A stretch of 64,000 nt of DNA, taken from assembly GCF_036906915.1 (NCBI RefSeq), contig NZ_JBAKHX010000001.1:1-64000 (forward strand), read 5' to 3'. The notes under the pieces were generated by a model, which had not been told where the DNA came from, did not search any database, and worked only from the letters and a program-made list of their open reading frames with translations. Below are positions 28,956 to 37,091 of this stretch, in pieces (within the stretch, counting starts at the first letter, position 1; each line of letters starts with the position of its first letter). The DNA is from Phytohabitans sp036906915. Its GTDB lineage: Bacteria; Actinomycetota; Actinomycetes; Mycobacteriales; Micromonosporaceae. The position numbers and the translations under genes are program-made.

Positions 28956-28985
28956 ACGCTAGACATCGGATGTCTGTCATGTCAA
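28956..28985 (-). promoter_or_regulatory. Promoter with operator in the spacer, fuconate operon
   Basis: On the minus strand TTGACA (28985-28980) and TAGCGT (28961-28956) are separated by 18 bases, a good sigma-70-type promoter about 40 bases before the GTG start. The spacer contains a perfect 15-base palindrome, AGACATC-G-GATGTCT (28961-28975). An operator placed between -35 and -10 suggests repression by a GntR or LacI-type protein that is not encoded next to it. Confidence 0.65.
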
Positions 28986-29290
28986 GATACCGAACCAAAG
29001 TTGTTACGCGGCTGTTGAACTGGGTTGACGAACGAGGGGTCGGATGTCTCCCGTTAACCCGGCACCGATATGGCAGCTCTTCGCGCTGTACATCAACTAG
29101 GGAGAATCCCGACCATACCGCCATAGCGCCGATAGGTCGGATGTTCGACGCCCGCGCTCTTCGCGTTCTTCCCGTCGAGACCTTCCCTGATCGGTGCGGT
29201 CGACGGAGGCGGGCCAGACGCTGCGCGTCCCTCGCCGTACTCACGGGGTGCTCCGGCTCGACGGCCGCGCGCGCCCTCTAAAGTGGCGTC
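28986..29290. other. Gap of about 300 bases with no supported gene
   Basis: Frames here lack start-to-stop organisation and codon bias. A short rightward reading at 29044-29100 begins MSPVNPAPIWQLFAL and stops after 18 codons; it faintly recalls the first residues of small methyltransferases but is far too short to call. No hairpin or repeat of note was seen. Confidence 0.5.
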
Positions 29291-29824
29291 GTGACGACTC
29301 AGGTGATCATGCTCAATGGAGGATCCAGCTCGGGCAAGTCGGGGATCGTCCGGTGCCTGCAGGCCGTCCTGCCGGATCCGTGGCTCGCCCTCGGGGTCGA
29401 CACGCTCGTCGAGGCGATGCCCGCGTCCATGCGAACCTCGGATGCGGGCATCGAGTTCGCCGCCGACGGCGGCGTGAACGTCGGGCCCCGGTTCCGCTCG
29501 CTGCAAGTGGCGTGGCAGGCGGGAGTCGCCGCGATGGTCCGCGCGGGCGCCCGGGTCATCATCGACGACGTCTTCCTCGGCGGCGCGGGCTCCCAGCGGG
29601 ATTGGCAGAGGGCGCTCGCCGGACTGGACGTGCTGTGGGTCGGTGTCCGGTGCGACGCCAAGGTCGCCGAGGGCCGCGAGGTCGCCCGCGGAGACCGGGT
29701 GCGGGGAATGGCGGTGTCACAGGCGGACCTGGTCCACCAGCTCGTGGCCTACGACCTGGAGGTGGATACCACGCACACCGAGGCGCTGGCCTGCGCGCAG
29801 ATCATCGCCGCCCAGCTCGACTGA
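29291..29824 (+). CDS. Chloramphenicol phosphotransferase-like P-loop kinase
   Basis: A 177-residue P-loop kinase with Walker A GGSSSGKSG near the N-terminus, a D in LGVDTLVEAM and an IIDDVFLGG segment, in the order seen in chloramphenicol 3-O-phosphotransferase and its relatives. The Streptomyces enzyme phosphorylates the drug's primary hydroxyl; many relatives have unknown substrates, so resistance is not implied. The GTG start has little ribosome-binding sequence. It stands alone and is followed by a palindromic element. Confidence 0.75.
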   Translation: MTTQVIMLNGGSSSGKSGIVRCLQAVLPDPWLALGVDTLVEAMPASMRTSDAGIEFAADGGVNVGPRFRSLQVAWQAGVAAMVRAGARVIIDDVFLGGAGSQRDWQRALAGLDVLWVGVRCDAKVAEGREVARGDRVRGMAVSQADLVHQLVAYDLEVDTTHTEALACAQIIAAQLD

Positions 29825-29855
29825 CCCCTCCCCCATCACCGGCACCCCTCTCTGC

Positions 29856-29936
29856 GCCGATCAAGGGCAACCGCACGTGGTGTGATCTCATTTCCGCGTG
29901 CATTTGCCCTTGATCGATGCGATGTCCCTTGATCGG
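29856..29936. repeat. Palindromic repeat element, imperfect copy
   Basis: Arms 29858-29880 and 29894-29916 (core GATCAAGGGCAA / TTGCCCTTGATC) match at 20 of 23 positions. A further half arm (CCCTTGATCGGCG) follows at 29926-29938 and can pair with the first arm instead. The element is clearly related to the perfect palindrome at 42725-42803. It follows the kinase gene and may act as a terminator; its recurrence suggests a REP- or MITE-like family. Confidence 0.7.
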
Positions 29937-30021
29937 CGGCCGGGCTACGCGACCTCCTCGAAGCCCGACCCGAAGCGCGGATGGCTTTCCCGCTCTCGGC
30001 CCCACGATCCCCTCTGAGAGC

Positions 30022-30303
30022 ATGACGGGCGTGAGATGGTCTGTACTCGTCTCGCCGCTGCACCGCGTCGCGGCCGACGGCGGGCTGGAGTGGGCCGCCA
30101 CGGTGAGTTTCGCCTACGTGGTGCCCGACCAGGCGCCAGCCTCGCGGGAGCTCCCATCGGTCGCGGACGTCCTGGCCGCCTTCCGGGCGGCCCGGTGTCC
30201 CGGCACCGCGTGGTTCGCCGTGGAGGACCTGGACGCCGCCGCGTGGCTGCCGCCGTGCAAGCGCGGCGGCCAACTCCTCGGCAACGGCATCCGCGTCCGC
30301 TAG
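30022..30303 (+). CDS. Small hypothetical protein
   Basis: A 93-residue soluble protein beginning MTGVRWSVLVSPLHRV, with VSFAYVVPDQ, SVADVLAAFRAARCPGT and a basic C-terminus. Codon use fits a real gene. I do not recognise a family. ATG 30022 is preferred to longer in-frame readings, which would run through the palindromic repeat. Its TAG stop shares bases CTAG with the stop of the convergent hydrolase at 30300-30302. Confidence 0.5.
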   Translation: MTGVRWSVLVSPLHRVAADGGLEWAATVSFAYVVPDQAPASRELPSVADVLAAFRAARCPGTAWFAVEDLDAAAWLPPCKRGGQLLGNGIRVR

Positions 30304-31127
30304 GCGAGGAACGTCGTGGTGGTGGCTACGAAGTGGGCGGGGTCGTCTAGCCAGGGGTAGTGGCCGGCTCCGGATTGCACGATGAACGTGGCGTTCGCGA
30401 AGAGGCGCGCGAACTCGGCCGTCGTCTCAGGAGGGCTGTTCACGTCGTACTCGCCGGTGAGCAGCAGTACGGGTGCCTGGAAGCCTGCGAGCGCCGCGCG
30501 CGTGGCCGGGGGGTCGAAGGCGCCCTCGGCGCCGAAGAGCGCGACGGCCTCCATGTTGCTGGGCCGGCTGGCCGCGTGGTGCCTCTGTGCCGCGGCGTCC
30601 CACCGGCCCCAGAAGAACGGAGCTATGGCCTCCGGGCTGCCGCCCCTGCCATCGGTCAGCGCCTCCAAGGCAGCGAACGCTTCCGGGAACCATGGTTCGT
30701 CCTTGCGAAGCCGAGCGACCTCGCGCCGTGTTTCCCCGGTGATCTCGATGCCGACCGCCCTGGTACTGGGGCCGATCAGGGCGAGCTTGCGGACGCGCTG
30801 GGGGTGCCGGGCCGCGTACTGTGTCGCGACGTTCACGCTCCCCGAGTGAGCGAGCAGGTCGATGCTGGCGAGTCGGAGGTGTTCGCGCAGCGCCTCGACG
30901 TCGTCGACCAGGCGGTCGCAGCGGTACGTGGAGGGATCGTCGGGAATCGCGGACCGACCGGTGCCGCGAAAGTCCAGGACGGTGAGCTGGCGGTGTGCGG
31001 CCAGGCCGCCGAGGTCACCGAGGTAGGTGGAGTCGGCGGAGCCTCCCGGGACGCAGATGACGGGGTCGCCGTCTCCGTGTACGCGGTAGGCGAGCCGGGT
31101 GCCGTCGGGCGCGGAGAAGGTGGGCAT
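30300..31127 (-). CDS. Alpha/beta hydrolase
   Basis: A 275-residue cytoplasmic alpha/beta-fold hydrolase, similar to prolyl-iminopeptidase-like and haloperoxidase-like members. It shows the oxyanion region CVPGGSADS, LDFRGTGRS, the nucleophile motif LLAHSGSVN, Asp in LTGEYDVN and His in SGAGHYPW. ATG 31127 is chosen because the family's start (DGTRLAYRVHG) follows at once. The promoter region carries TATAACC repeats shared with the divergent HTH gene, so it may be controlled by that protein. Substrate unknown. Confidence 0.75.
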   Translation of the reverse strand: MPTFSAPDGTRLAYRVHGDGDPVICVPGGSADSTYLGDLGGLAAHRQLTVLDFRGTGRSAIPDDPSTYRCDRLVDDVEALREHLRLASIDLLAHSGSVNVATQYAARHPQRVRKLALIGPSTRAVGIEITGETRREVARLRKDEPWFPEAFAALEALTDGRGGSPEAIAPFFWGRWDAAAQRHHAASRPSNMEAVALFGAEGAFDPPATRAALAGFQAPVLLLTGEYDVNSPPETTAEFARLFANATFIVQSGAGHYPWLDDPAHFVATTTTFLA

Positions 31128-31145
31128 GACAGGGATCCTGTCACT

Positions 31146-31190
31146 TATAACCCAGTTATACAACTCGGTTATAGCCGCTGGTGTATAACC
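31146..31190. promoter_or_regulatory. TATAACC inverted repeats in a divergent promoter
   Basis: A 28-base near-palindrome (31146-31173, 24 of 28 positions symmetric) begins TATAACC and ends GGTTATA with an inner AGTTATACAACT. A third TATAACC lies at 31184-31190. The AT-rich site sits between the hydrolase and the HTH gene in otherwise GC-rich DNA and is likely the binding site of the adjacent HTH protein. Confidence 0.6.
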
Positions 31191-31768
31191 AGCATGTGGC
31201 AAGCGAGGAGCTGACGGAGAAACAGGCGGCGCGGATGCTCGCCGGCATGAATGAGGTCATCCGTGCCGGCGAGGAGATGCGCAAGCTGCGCGCCGAGATG
31301 ATCCAGATCTTCGTCGGCCTCGGCTGGACCCAGGACAGGATCGCCCGGCTGACCGACATGAGTCAGCCCGCCGTGTCCAAGCAGGTGGCGAAGTACAGGA
31401 CGAGCGACGCGCCGCCCCCGATGGAGCTCTCCCTCGATCAGGGCGACATCCCCTGGCTCGAAGGGCGCCTCTGGGGTCTCGCCGAGGAAATCTCCGAGAC
31501 CCTCGACGGCACGGCACGCTGCACCCGCTACGTCGACTCCCTCGCCAGGGGAAAGAAGCGCTTCACGCCCCAGAACGTCGACGAGCTGCGGCGCCTCGTC
31601 GAAGAGGACCTGAGACTGCGCGAGGCGGAGATGCCTGGCGGCTACCGGCGCGCGTACGACCAGATCAGTCGCGGTCTCGACGTCCCCGCGAAGACCACCA
31701 CCACCGCATCGGCCTCCGCGCGTCGCGCCCTCGCCTACCAGATCCAGCGAGACCACCTACGAGGCTGA
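31181..31768 (+). CDS. HTH DNA-binding protein
   Basis: A 195-residue protein. Residues about 25-70 form a helix-turn-helix resembling sigma-like or Trp-repressor-like folds (LGWTQDRIARLTDMSQPAVSK). The remainder is helical and charged, without a known ligand domain. GTG 31181 or GTG 31196 may start it; neither has a ribosome-binding sequence, so a leaderless transcript is possible, and the operator-like repeats would overlap its promoter. Autoregulation together with control of the divergent hydrolase is a reasonable guess. Confidence 0.65.
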   Translation: MYNQHVASEELTEKQAARMLAGMNEVIRAGEEMRKLRAEMIQIFVGLGWTQDRIARLTDMSQPAVSKQVAKYRTSDAPPPMELSLDQGDIPWLEGRLWGLAEEISETLDGTARCTRYVDSLARGKKRFTPQNVDELRRLVEEDLRLREAEMPGGYRRAYDQISRGLDVPAKTTTTASASARRALAYQIQRDHLRG

Positions 31769-31779
31769 CGCGGAAGGGC

Positions 31780-32145
31780 TCACGAGATGTAGTGCAGGAT
31801 CACGTTGTGCGCGTGGTGGGTCTTCTGCGCGCCTCGGAACTCCACCTCGTAGGTGTGCGTGCCCACGTTGATGGCGATGGTGCCGGTGGAGAAGAACTCG
31901 CCGCCCCACGACTTGTTGCTCACCACGCTCACGCTCGTGATCTTCGAATACGGGATGCTCGTGATGGCGACCTTCTTGCCCAGAAACGACTTGTCCTGGA
32001 TGATCACGCGCCGAGTCGTCAGGCCGATGAAGCCCGTCCCGGCCCCGACCGCGTCGTAGACGGCGATGATGTCCTCACCGTCCAGCAGGCCGCTCTGGAT
32101 CTGTCGAAGCTGTTCGCGCCGGTCGTGGACCACCTGCTTTGCCAT
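31780..32145 (-). CDS. Bacterial PH-domain protein
   Basis: A 121-residue protein with a single PH-like beta fold: DGEDIIAVYDAVG, FIGLTTRRVIIQDKSFLGKK, ITSIPYSKITSVSVVS, FFSTGTIAINVG, YEVEFRG and a closing helix. Such proteins (bPH_1 type) occur widely in actinobacteria and are of unknown role. The same frame is open upstream into the FGGY kinase remnant because the kinase has lost its stop; ATG 32145 is where PH-domain relatives begin. Confidence 0.7.
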   Translation of the reverse strand: MAKQVVHDRREQLRQIQSGLLDGEDIIAVYDAVGAGTGFIGLTTRRVIIQDKSFLGKKVAITSIPYSKITSVSVVSNKSWGGEFFSTGTIAINVGTHTYEVEFRGAQKTHHAHNVILHYIS

Positions 32146-32532
32146 GCGATCGACGGTAGCCGCTAGCCGCCAGCGCGCTGAGGCCATGCGCTGGGCGGCG
32201 TCTGGATCGGGTACGACGGTGCGGGCGGGTCGGGACGGTGCCAGTTCTGCCAGTGAGCCGGCGCCGAGCGCCCGCCACCCGAGGGCGGCGGCGCCGAGAC
32301 CGGAGCCCGCGTTGTCGTCGACGACCTGGATCGGGGTCTCCAGCGCGGCGGCGAGCACGTCCGTCCACACAGGAGCGCGCAGTGCGCCGCCGGTCGCGCG
32401 GATGGCCTCGATGGTGGCGCCGGCCGCGCGCGTCGAGTCGCGTACGAGGGCCAACTGCTGGGCGACGCCTTCGACGTTGGTGGCGCTGGTGCCCAGGTCG
32501 ACGCCGAGCACCACGGCACGGTGATCAGCCAC
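32146..32532 (-). pseudogene. FGGY carbohydrate kinase gutted by an in-frame deletion
   Basis: GTG 32532 opens AVVLGVDLGTSATN, the phosphate-binding start of FGGY kinases (gluconokinase/xylulokinase family). Directly after, in frame, comes the last third: GVAQQLALVRDS, IRATGGALRAPVWTDVLAAA and DNAGSGLGAAALG. About 370 residues, including the sugar-binding and catalytic Asp region, are missing. The start still overlaps the stop of the dehydrogenase gene upstream (8 bases), so this was the last gene of the sugar-acid operon. The stop is lost and the frame runs into the PH-domain gene. A kinase is not made. Confidence 0.7.
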
Positions 32533-33502
32533 GGCGGGCCGGGGTGCCGGGCAGCGGCGTGAGGGCGGCCTGCCCGTCCAGTACGGCGAGGATGTTGCGG
32601 GCGGCCAGGTCGACCATGGCGGCGCGGGTGGCCTCGGTGGCGGAGCCGACGTGCGGCAGTACGACCAGGTGCGGCTCGTGGAAGAGCGGGTCGGCCGGGT
32701 CGGCGCGCGGCTCGTCGACCACGACGTCGAGGCCGGCGGAGTGCAGGGCGCCGGTGCGCAGCGCGGCGCGCAGGGCGCCCTCGTCGACGATGCCGCCGCG
32801 AGAGGTGTTGACCAGGGTCGCGGTCGGCTTCATCCGGGCTAGTTCGGCGGGGCCGATGAGGCCGCGGGTGCGCGGGGTCAGCGGTACGTGCAGGGAGATG
32901 ACGTCGCTGGTGCGCAGCAGTCCGTCGAAGTCGACCGCGCGGGAACCGCCGTGGTCGTCCGGCTTGGACGGGTCGTGGTGCTGGACGCGCATGCCGAGGC
33001 CGGCGGCGCGGCGGCCCAGCGCCTGCCCGATCTGGCCGTACCCGACCAGGCCGAGGGTCGCGCCGTGCACGTCGAGGCCCAGGAAGCCGTTCATGCGGAA
33101 CGTGCTCCACCCGCCGCCGCGCATGCTGTCGACGGCGGCGCCGAGCCGGCGGCGGGCCATGAGGATGAGCGCGAGTGCGAGGTCGGCGGTGGTCTCGGCG
33201 AGGACGTTGGGGGTGTGCGTGACCAGTACGCCGCGGCCGGTCACGGCGGCCACGTCGACCGCGTCGTACCCCATGGAGGCGAGCGCGACGACACGGAGCC
33301 GGGAGCCGGCGTCGAGCAGGGCGGCGTCGACCTTGTCGGTGCCGAGCACGAGGGCGGCGTCGCAGTCGCTGACCAGGTCGGCTAGTTGCGCGGGTGCGGG
33401 TGGCGCGTCGTCTTCCCAGACCTCGAGGTCGCACCGGTCGGCCAGCAGGCGCAGGCCCGGCCCGGGCAGGTCGCGCCGGGAGACGGCGACACGAGGCGAC
33501 AT
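32525..33502 (-). CDS. D-2-hydroxyacid dehydrogenase (2-ketogluconate/glyoxylate reductase-like)
   Basis: 325 residues with both domains of the D-isomer 2-hydroxyacid dehydrogenase family: NAD loop GYGQIGQAL, catalytic Arg in NTSRGG, Glu in VVDEPRAD and His in LPHVGS. Members reduce 2-keto acids such as 2-ketogluconate, glyoxylate or hydroxypyruvate with NAD(P)H. ATG 33502 has GGAG six bases upstream. A perfect TGGAAC-n3-GTTCCA palindrome precedes it and the IclR gene lies upstream in the same direction. In context it probably serves sugar-acid breakdown. Confidence 0.82.
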   Translation of the reverse strand: MSPRVAVSRRDLPGPGLRLLADRCDLEVWEDDAPPAPAQLADLVSDCDAALVLGTDKVDAALLDAGSRLRVVALASMGYDAVDVAAVTGRGVLVTHTPNVLAETTADLALALILMARRRLGAAVDSMRGGGWSTFRMNGFLGLDVHGATLGLVGYGQIGQALGRRAAGLGMRVQHHDPSKPDDHGGSRAVDFDGLLRTSDVISLHVPLTPRTRGLIGPAELARMKPTATLVNTSRGGIVDEGALRAALRTGALHSAGLDVVVDEPRADPADPLFHEPHLVVLPHVGSATEATRAAMVDLAARNILAVLDGQAALTPLPGTPARRG

Positions 33503-33522
33503 GGTCAACTCCGTTCAGTATG

Positions 33523-33537
33523 TGGAACAGTGTTCCA
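33523..33537. promoter_or_regulatory. IclR-type operator candidate
   Basis: TGGAAC-AGT-GTTCCA is a perfect 15-base palindrome 21 bases before the dehydrogenase start and 40 bases after the IclR stop. TGGAAC half sites recur at 42631, upstream of the lactonase gene at the other end of the cluster. Confidence 0.6.
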
Positions 33538-33578
33538 AAAGCAGTGCATGAGTTGGCCACGAAAGCGACCGCAAGGGG

Positions 33579-34367
33579 TTACGAACCGGCCAGCCTGGAC
33601 AGGTCCTTGGCGAGCGTGGTCAGGTCTTTGGCGAGCGAGTCCCGCAGCTCCGGTGTCACCCGGGCGGTGAGCATGGTGGCACTGACCGCGGTCGGGGTGT
33701 CAGGCGTGCCGGGCAGGGCGACGCCGACACAGGTGATGCCCTCGGTGTTCTGCTCGTCGTCGAGGGAGTAGCCGCGCTGGCGGATCTCGTCGAGATCGGC
33801 GCGCAGCTCAGCCATCGTGCGGTGCGACCGCGCCGTGTACACCGGCAGGTCGTCGACGGCGGCGAGCCGGCGGTCGAGCTCGGCGGGCGGCAGGCTGGCG
33901 AGCATCGCCTTACCCAGCGCGGTCACCACTGCCGGCAGCCGGCGGCCGATGTCGCTGGCCAGCCGCACGGGCTGGTTGCCGTCGTGGCGCGCCAGGTAGA
34001 CGACGTCGAGATCGTCGAGGACGGCCAGCAGCAGGGTCTCCTGCGCCGCCACCGGCAGCACGGTCGCCGCACGGCGAAACTCCGCGACCAGGTCCGTGCC
34101 GGCGAGGAAGCCCTGGCCCAGCTCGACCACCTTGTATCCCAGCGCCCACCGCTGGTCCATCCGCCGGATGAGGTGGCTGTCTTCGAGCGCGGCACAGAGG
34201 TTGGCGACTGTGGACTTCGCCAGGTCGAGCGATCGGGCCAGCTCGGTCAGCGACAGCGGGCCGCGCCGGGCCAGCTCCTCCAGCAAAGCCACGGCCCGGG
34301 TCACCGCGGGGGCCCGGCTGTCGACGTCGCGAAGCGAGCGCGGTGCCGACTGCCTGATCTGGGTCAC
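33579..34367 (-). CDS. IclR-family transcriptional regulator
   Basis: About 262 residues. An N-terminal winged helix (VTRAVALLEELARRGPLSLTE, LAKSTVANLCAALED) is followed by the IclR effector domain (LASDIGRRLPAVVTALGKAML, YSLDDEQNTEGITCVGVAL). GTG 34367 is placed after GAAGGAG; ATG 34385 is possible. It sits inside the sugar-acid cluster, and the TGGAAC palindromes at 33523 and 42621 are its likely sites. The effector is probably a sugar acid or keto acid (inference). Confidence 0.85.
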   Translation of the reverse strand: MTQIRQSAPRSLRDVDSRAPAVTRAVALLEELARRGPLSLTELARSLDLAKSTVANLCAALEDSHLIRRMDQRWALGYKVVELGQGFLAGTDLVAEFRRAATVLPVAAQETLLLAVLDDLDVVYLARHDGNQPVRLASDIGRRLPAVVTALGKAMLASLPPAELDRRLAAVDDLPVYTARSHRTMAELRADLDEIRQRGYSLDDEQNTEGITCVGVALPGTPDTPTAVSATMLTARVTPELRDSLAKDLTTLAKDLSRLAGS

Positions 34368-34409
34368 GGGGACTCCTTCACTCATGCGCACTGCCCGCCA
34401 TCTTCGCAG

Positions 34410-35459
34410 TCACGGCGTACCCGCCGCGAAGTCGAGCAGCACCTTGCACGACCGGGCCGGATCGCCGGCCAACGGGAACGCGTCGGCCACCGCGTCCAGC
34501 GGTACGACCTGGGTGATGACGGGGTCAACGGCGAGCCGGCCATCCGAAAGGGCGTCCAGCACGTCGGTGGGCTCCCGGTCGAACCGGAAGGACCCGACGA
34601 CCCGCAGTTCGCGGGTGACGATCAGGTTCGCGGCGATCGGACTGTCGCCGGGCGGCAGCAGGCCGAGGCCGACGACCAGGCCGCCGCGGTCGACCGCGCG
34701 CAGGCAGGTGTTGAACCCCGCCGGGCTGCCCGACGACTCGATGGCGGCATCGGCGGCCAGGGCGTCCTCACCCGTGCCGACCAGCACGGTGCGGGTCGCG
34801 CCGAGCGAGGCGGCGACCGCCAGCGGCCGCGGGTGGACGTCGGTCACCACGATCTCGGCGGCACCCGCCGCGTGCAGCGCCGACACCACGAGGCAGCCGA
34901 TAGGCCCGGCGCCGGTGACCAGTACGCGTAAACCTCGCGCGTCGCCGAGCTGCCGGACGGCGTGCCATGCGACGGACGCCGGCTCGACCACCGCGGCCCG
35001 GCGCAGGTCGAGCCCGGGCGGCAGCGCGATCACCTGGTCGGCGCGCACCACCAGCACGTCGGCGAAGCCGCCCTGCACGTGCGGGAACCGGGCCGCGCTG
35101 CCCAGGTAGCGGGCGTTGGGGCAGATGTTGGGGCGACCGCCGAGGCACTGCCGGCAGGCCCCGCACGGGGTCGCGGGGTGAACTGTGACCGGCGCACCGA
35201 CCGCGACGGACTCGACGCCGTCGCCGAGCGCGTGGACCGTGCCGGCGACCTCGTGCCCGAGCACGAGCGGCTCGCGCACCCGGAACTCCCCCACCGCGCC
35301 GTGCCGCCAGTAGTGCAGGTCGGAGCCGCAGATGCCGCCGTAGCGGACGGCGACCGCCACCTCGCCCGGGCCCGGCGCGGGCATCTCCCGGTGCTCCAGC
35401 CGCAGGTCACCGGCGCCGTGTACGACGACAGCGCGCACGCCCCTGTCAAGCACCGCCAT
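34410..35459 (-). CDS. Zinc alcohol dehydrogenase, L-idonate 5-dehydrogenase-like
   Basis: 349 residues of the medium-chain dehydrogenase family. Catalytic zinc ligands appear in GICGSDLHYW and GHEVAGTV; structural zinc cysteines in CGACRQCLGGRPNIC; Rossmann motif VTGAGPIGCLV. The GGICGSDLHYWRHGAVGEF region is close to L-idonate 5-dehydrogenase, which converts L-idonate to 5-ketogluconate. ATG is one base after the stop of the SDR gene, giving a gluconate 5-dehydrogenase/idonate dehydrogenase pair as in idn operons. Other polyol specificities are possible. Confidence 0.78.
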   Translation of the reverse strand: MAVLDRGVRAVVVHGAGDLRLEHREMPAPGPGEVAVAVRYGGICGSDLHYWRHGAVGEFRVREPLVLGHEVAGTVHALGDGVESVAVGAPVTVHPATPCGACRQCLGGRPNICPNARYLGSAARFPHVQGGFADVLVVRADQVIALPPGLDLRRAAVVEPASVAWHAVRQLGDARGLRVLVTGAGPIGCLVVSALHAAGAAEIVVTDVHPRPLAVAASLGATRTVLVGTGEDALAADAAIESSGSPAGFNTCLRAVDRGGLVVGLGLLPPGDSPIAANLIVTRELRVVGSFRFDREPTDVLDALSDGRLAVDPVITQVVPLDAVADAFPLAGDPARSCKVLLDFAAGTP

Positions 35460-35460
35460 C

Positions 35461-36213
35461 TCAGATCACCGCCGTGATGCCGCCGTCGACGGCGACGACC
35501 TGGCCGTTGACGAAGTCGGAGGCCGGCGCGGCCAGCCAGATCAGGGTGCCGACCAGATCTTCGGGCGTGGCCCAGCGGCCGGCCGGGGTACGCCCGCGGA
35601 TCCACGCGTCGAACGCGGGGTCGTCGACGAGTGGCTGGGTCAGCTCGGTGACCACGTATCCGGGGGCGAGGCCGTTGGCGGTCACGCCGTGCTGGGCCCA
35701 CTCGGCGCACATCGCCCGGGTCAGCATGGCGAGCGCGCCCTTGGACGCGGTGTACGCGGCGATGCCCGGACGGGCCAGCCAGGTCTGCACCGAGCACACG
35801 TTAACGATCTTGCCGTGGCCGCGCTCGATCATGCCGGCGGCGACCGCGCGGCCGACGAGGAACGCGCTGGTGACGTTGGTGTCCAGCACCCGGCGGAAGG
35901 TGTCGACGCCGACGTCGAGCATGGGCTCGCGGTGCTGCACGCCGGTGTTGTTCACGAGGATGTCGATCGGGCCGAGCCGCGCGATGCCCTCCTGGACGGC
36001 GGCGGCGTCGGTGACGTCGAAGGCCGACGCCCGCACGGGGGCGCCGGTGCGCTCGGCCAGGTCGTGCTGGGCCCGCTCCAGCGCCGCCTCGTCGCGCCCG
36101 TTGAGCACCACCTCAGCGCCGGCCTGCGCGAGACCGGTGGCCAGAGCGGCACCGATCCCCCGGCTGGACCCGGTGACCAGCGCCGTGCGGCCCGTGAGGT
36201 CGAACAGCTTCAA
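35461..36213 (-). CDS. SDR oxidoreductase, gluconate 5-dehydrogenase-like
   Basis: 250 residues. Classical SDR with TGSSRGIG cofactor loop, NNTG, catalytic S in VNVCSVQ, YTASK (YxxxK) and APGYVVTEL. The LFDLTGRTALVTG opening is usual for gluconate 5-dehydrogenase (IdnO), which interconverts 5-ketogluconate and gluconate. TTG 36213, after GAGGAGGGG, overlaps the previous stop (TTGA). Placed between the beta-hydroxyacid dehydrogenases and the idonate dehydrogenase in a coupled chain. Confidence 0.8.
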   Translation of the reverse strand: MKLFDLTGRTALVTGSSRGIGAALATGLAQAGAEVVLNGRDEAALERAQHDLAERTGAPVRASAFDVTDAAAVQEGIARLGPIDILVNNTGVQHREPMLDVGVDTFRRVLDTNVTSAFLVGRAVAAGMIERGHGKIVNVCSVQTWLARPGIAAYTASKGALAMLTRAMCAEWAQHGVTANGLAPGYVVTELTQPLVDDPAFDAWIRGRTPAGRWATPEDLVGTLIWLAAPASDFVNGQVVAVDGGITAVI

Positions 36214-37091
36214 GAGGTCCCCTCCTCGATGACGGTGATGACGGCGCAGTGGTCCAGGTCCGGGTCGCGCGCGGCGAGCCGGTCGACGACCTCGCCGGCC
36301 GCTTCGAGCACCGGCGTACCGAGCGCCGCGTCGCCGGCCAGCTGGCGGATGATGCCCACGTCCTTGGCCAGCAGGCCGGCCTTGCCTCGCCCTTCGAAGT
36401 CGCGACTCAGCATCCGCTCCCCCTGCAGCTCCAGTACCCGGGAAGCGGCGTACCCGCCCAGCAGCGCGGTGCGGACCACGGCCGGGTCGATGCCGCTGCG
36501 CCGGGCGAGGGCGAGAGCCTCGGCGACCGCCACGAGGGTACCGGCGACGACGAGCTGGTTGCACGCCTTGGCCACCTGTCCCGCTCCTGGCGGACCACAG
36601 TGGACGACCATGCCGAGGTGGGCGAGGACCAGCTCGGCGTCTTCCAGGTCACCCGGTACCGCACCGGCCATGATGGACAGTGTGCCGGTGCTGGCGCCCG
36701 TGGGACCGCCGGAGACGGGCGCGTCGACCGCGCGGTGCCCGGCGGCGCGGAGGCGCTCGTGCAGGTCGGCCGCCTCGGCGGGCGCGGTGGTGCTCAGGTC
36801 GACCAGCAGCAGCGACCGCCCCGGTGGCAGGCCGCCGATCAGGTCGGCGGCAACGGATGTCACCTCGGCACCGCTGGGCAGGCTCGTCAACACCAGTACC
36901 GGATCCGCCGCCGCGACGTCTGCCGGCGTACACAGGACGACGAGCCCCGGCACCGCGGCCGCCGTGGCCTCGCGCGTCGCTGGCGTGCGGGAGGTGGCGA
37001 CCAGCGGAAAGCCGGCCGCGACCAGGCGCGCGGCGATCGCCCGGCCCATGACGCCGAGGCCGACGAGTCCGACAGGTCCGCGCAGCGTCAC
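36210..37091 (-). CDS. Beta-hydroxyacid dehydrogenase, second copy
   Basis: 293 residues of the 3-hydroxyisobutyrate / tartronate semialdehyde reductase family: NAD loop GLVGLGVMGRAIA, substrate loop DAPVSGGPTGAS, catalytic Lys region GAGQVAKACNQLVV and a C-terminal helical domain with KDVGII. GTG 37091 overlaps the stop of the first copy. The two copies are only distantly alike, so they probably handle different 3-hydroxy acids rather than being a recent duplication. Confidence 0.82.
   Translation of the reverse strand: MTLRGPVGLVGLGVMGRAIAARLVAAGFPLVATSRTPATREATAAAVPGLVVLCTPADVAAADPVLVLTSLPSGAEVTSVAADLIGGLPPGRSLLLVDLSTTAPAEAADLHERLRAAGHRAVDAPVSGGPTGASTGTLSIMAGAVPGDLEDAELVLAHLGMVVHCGPPGAGQVAKACNQLVVAGTLVAVAEALALARRSGIDPAVVRTALLGGYAASRVLELQGERMLSRDFEGRGKAGLLAKDVGIIRQLAGDAALGTPVLEAAGEVVDRLAARDPDLDHCAVITVIEEGTS

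Noticed and set aside
29917..30021. Longer start for the small hypothetical protein
   Set aside because: It would translate part of the palindromic repeat; ATG 30022 begins the region with normal codon use.
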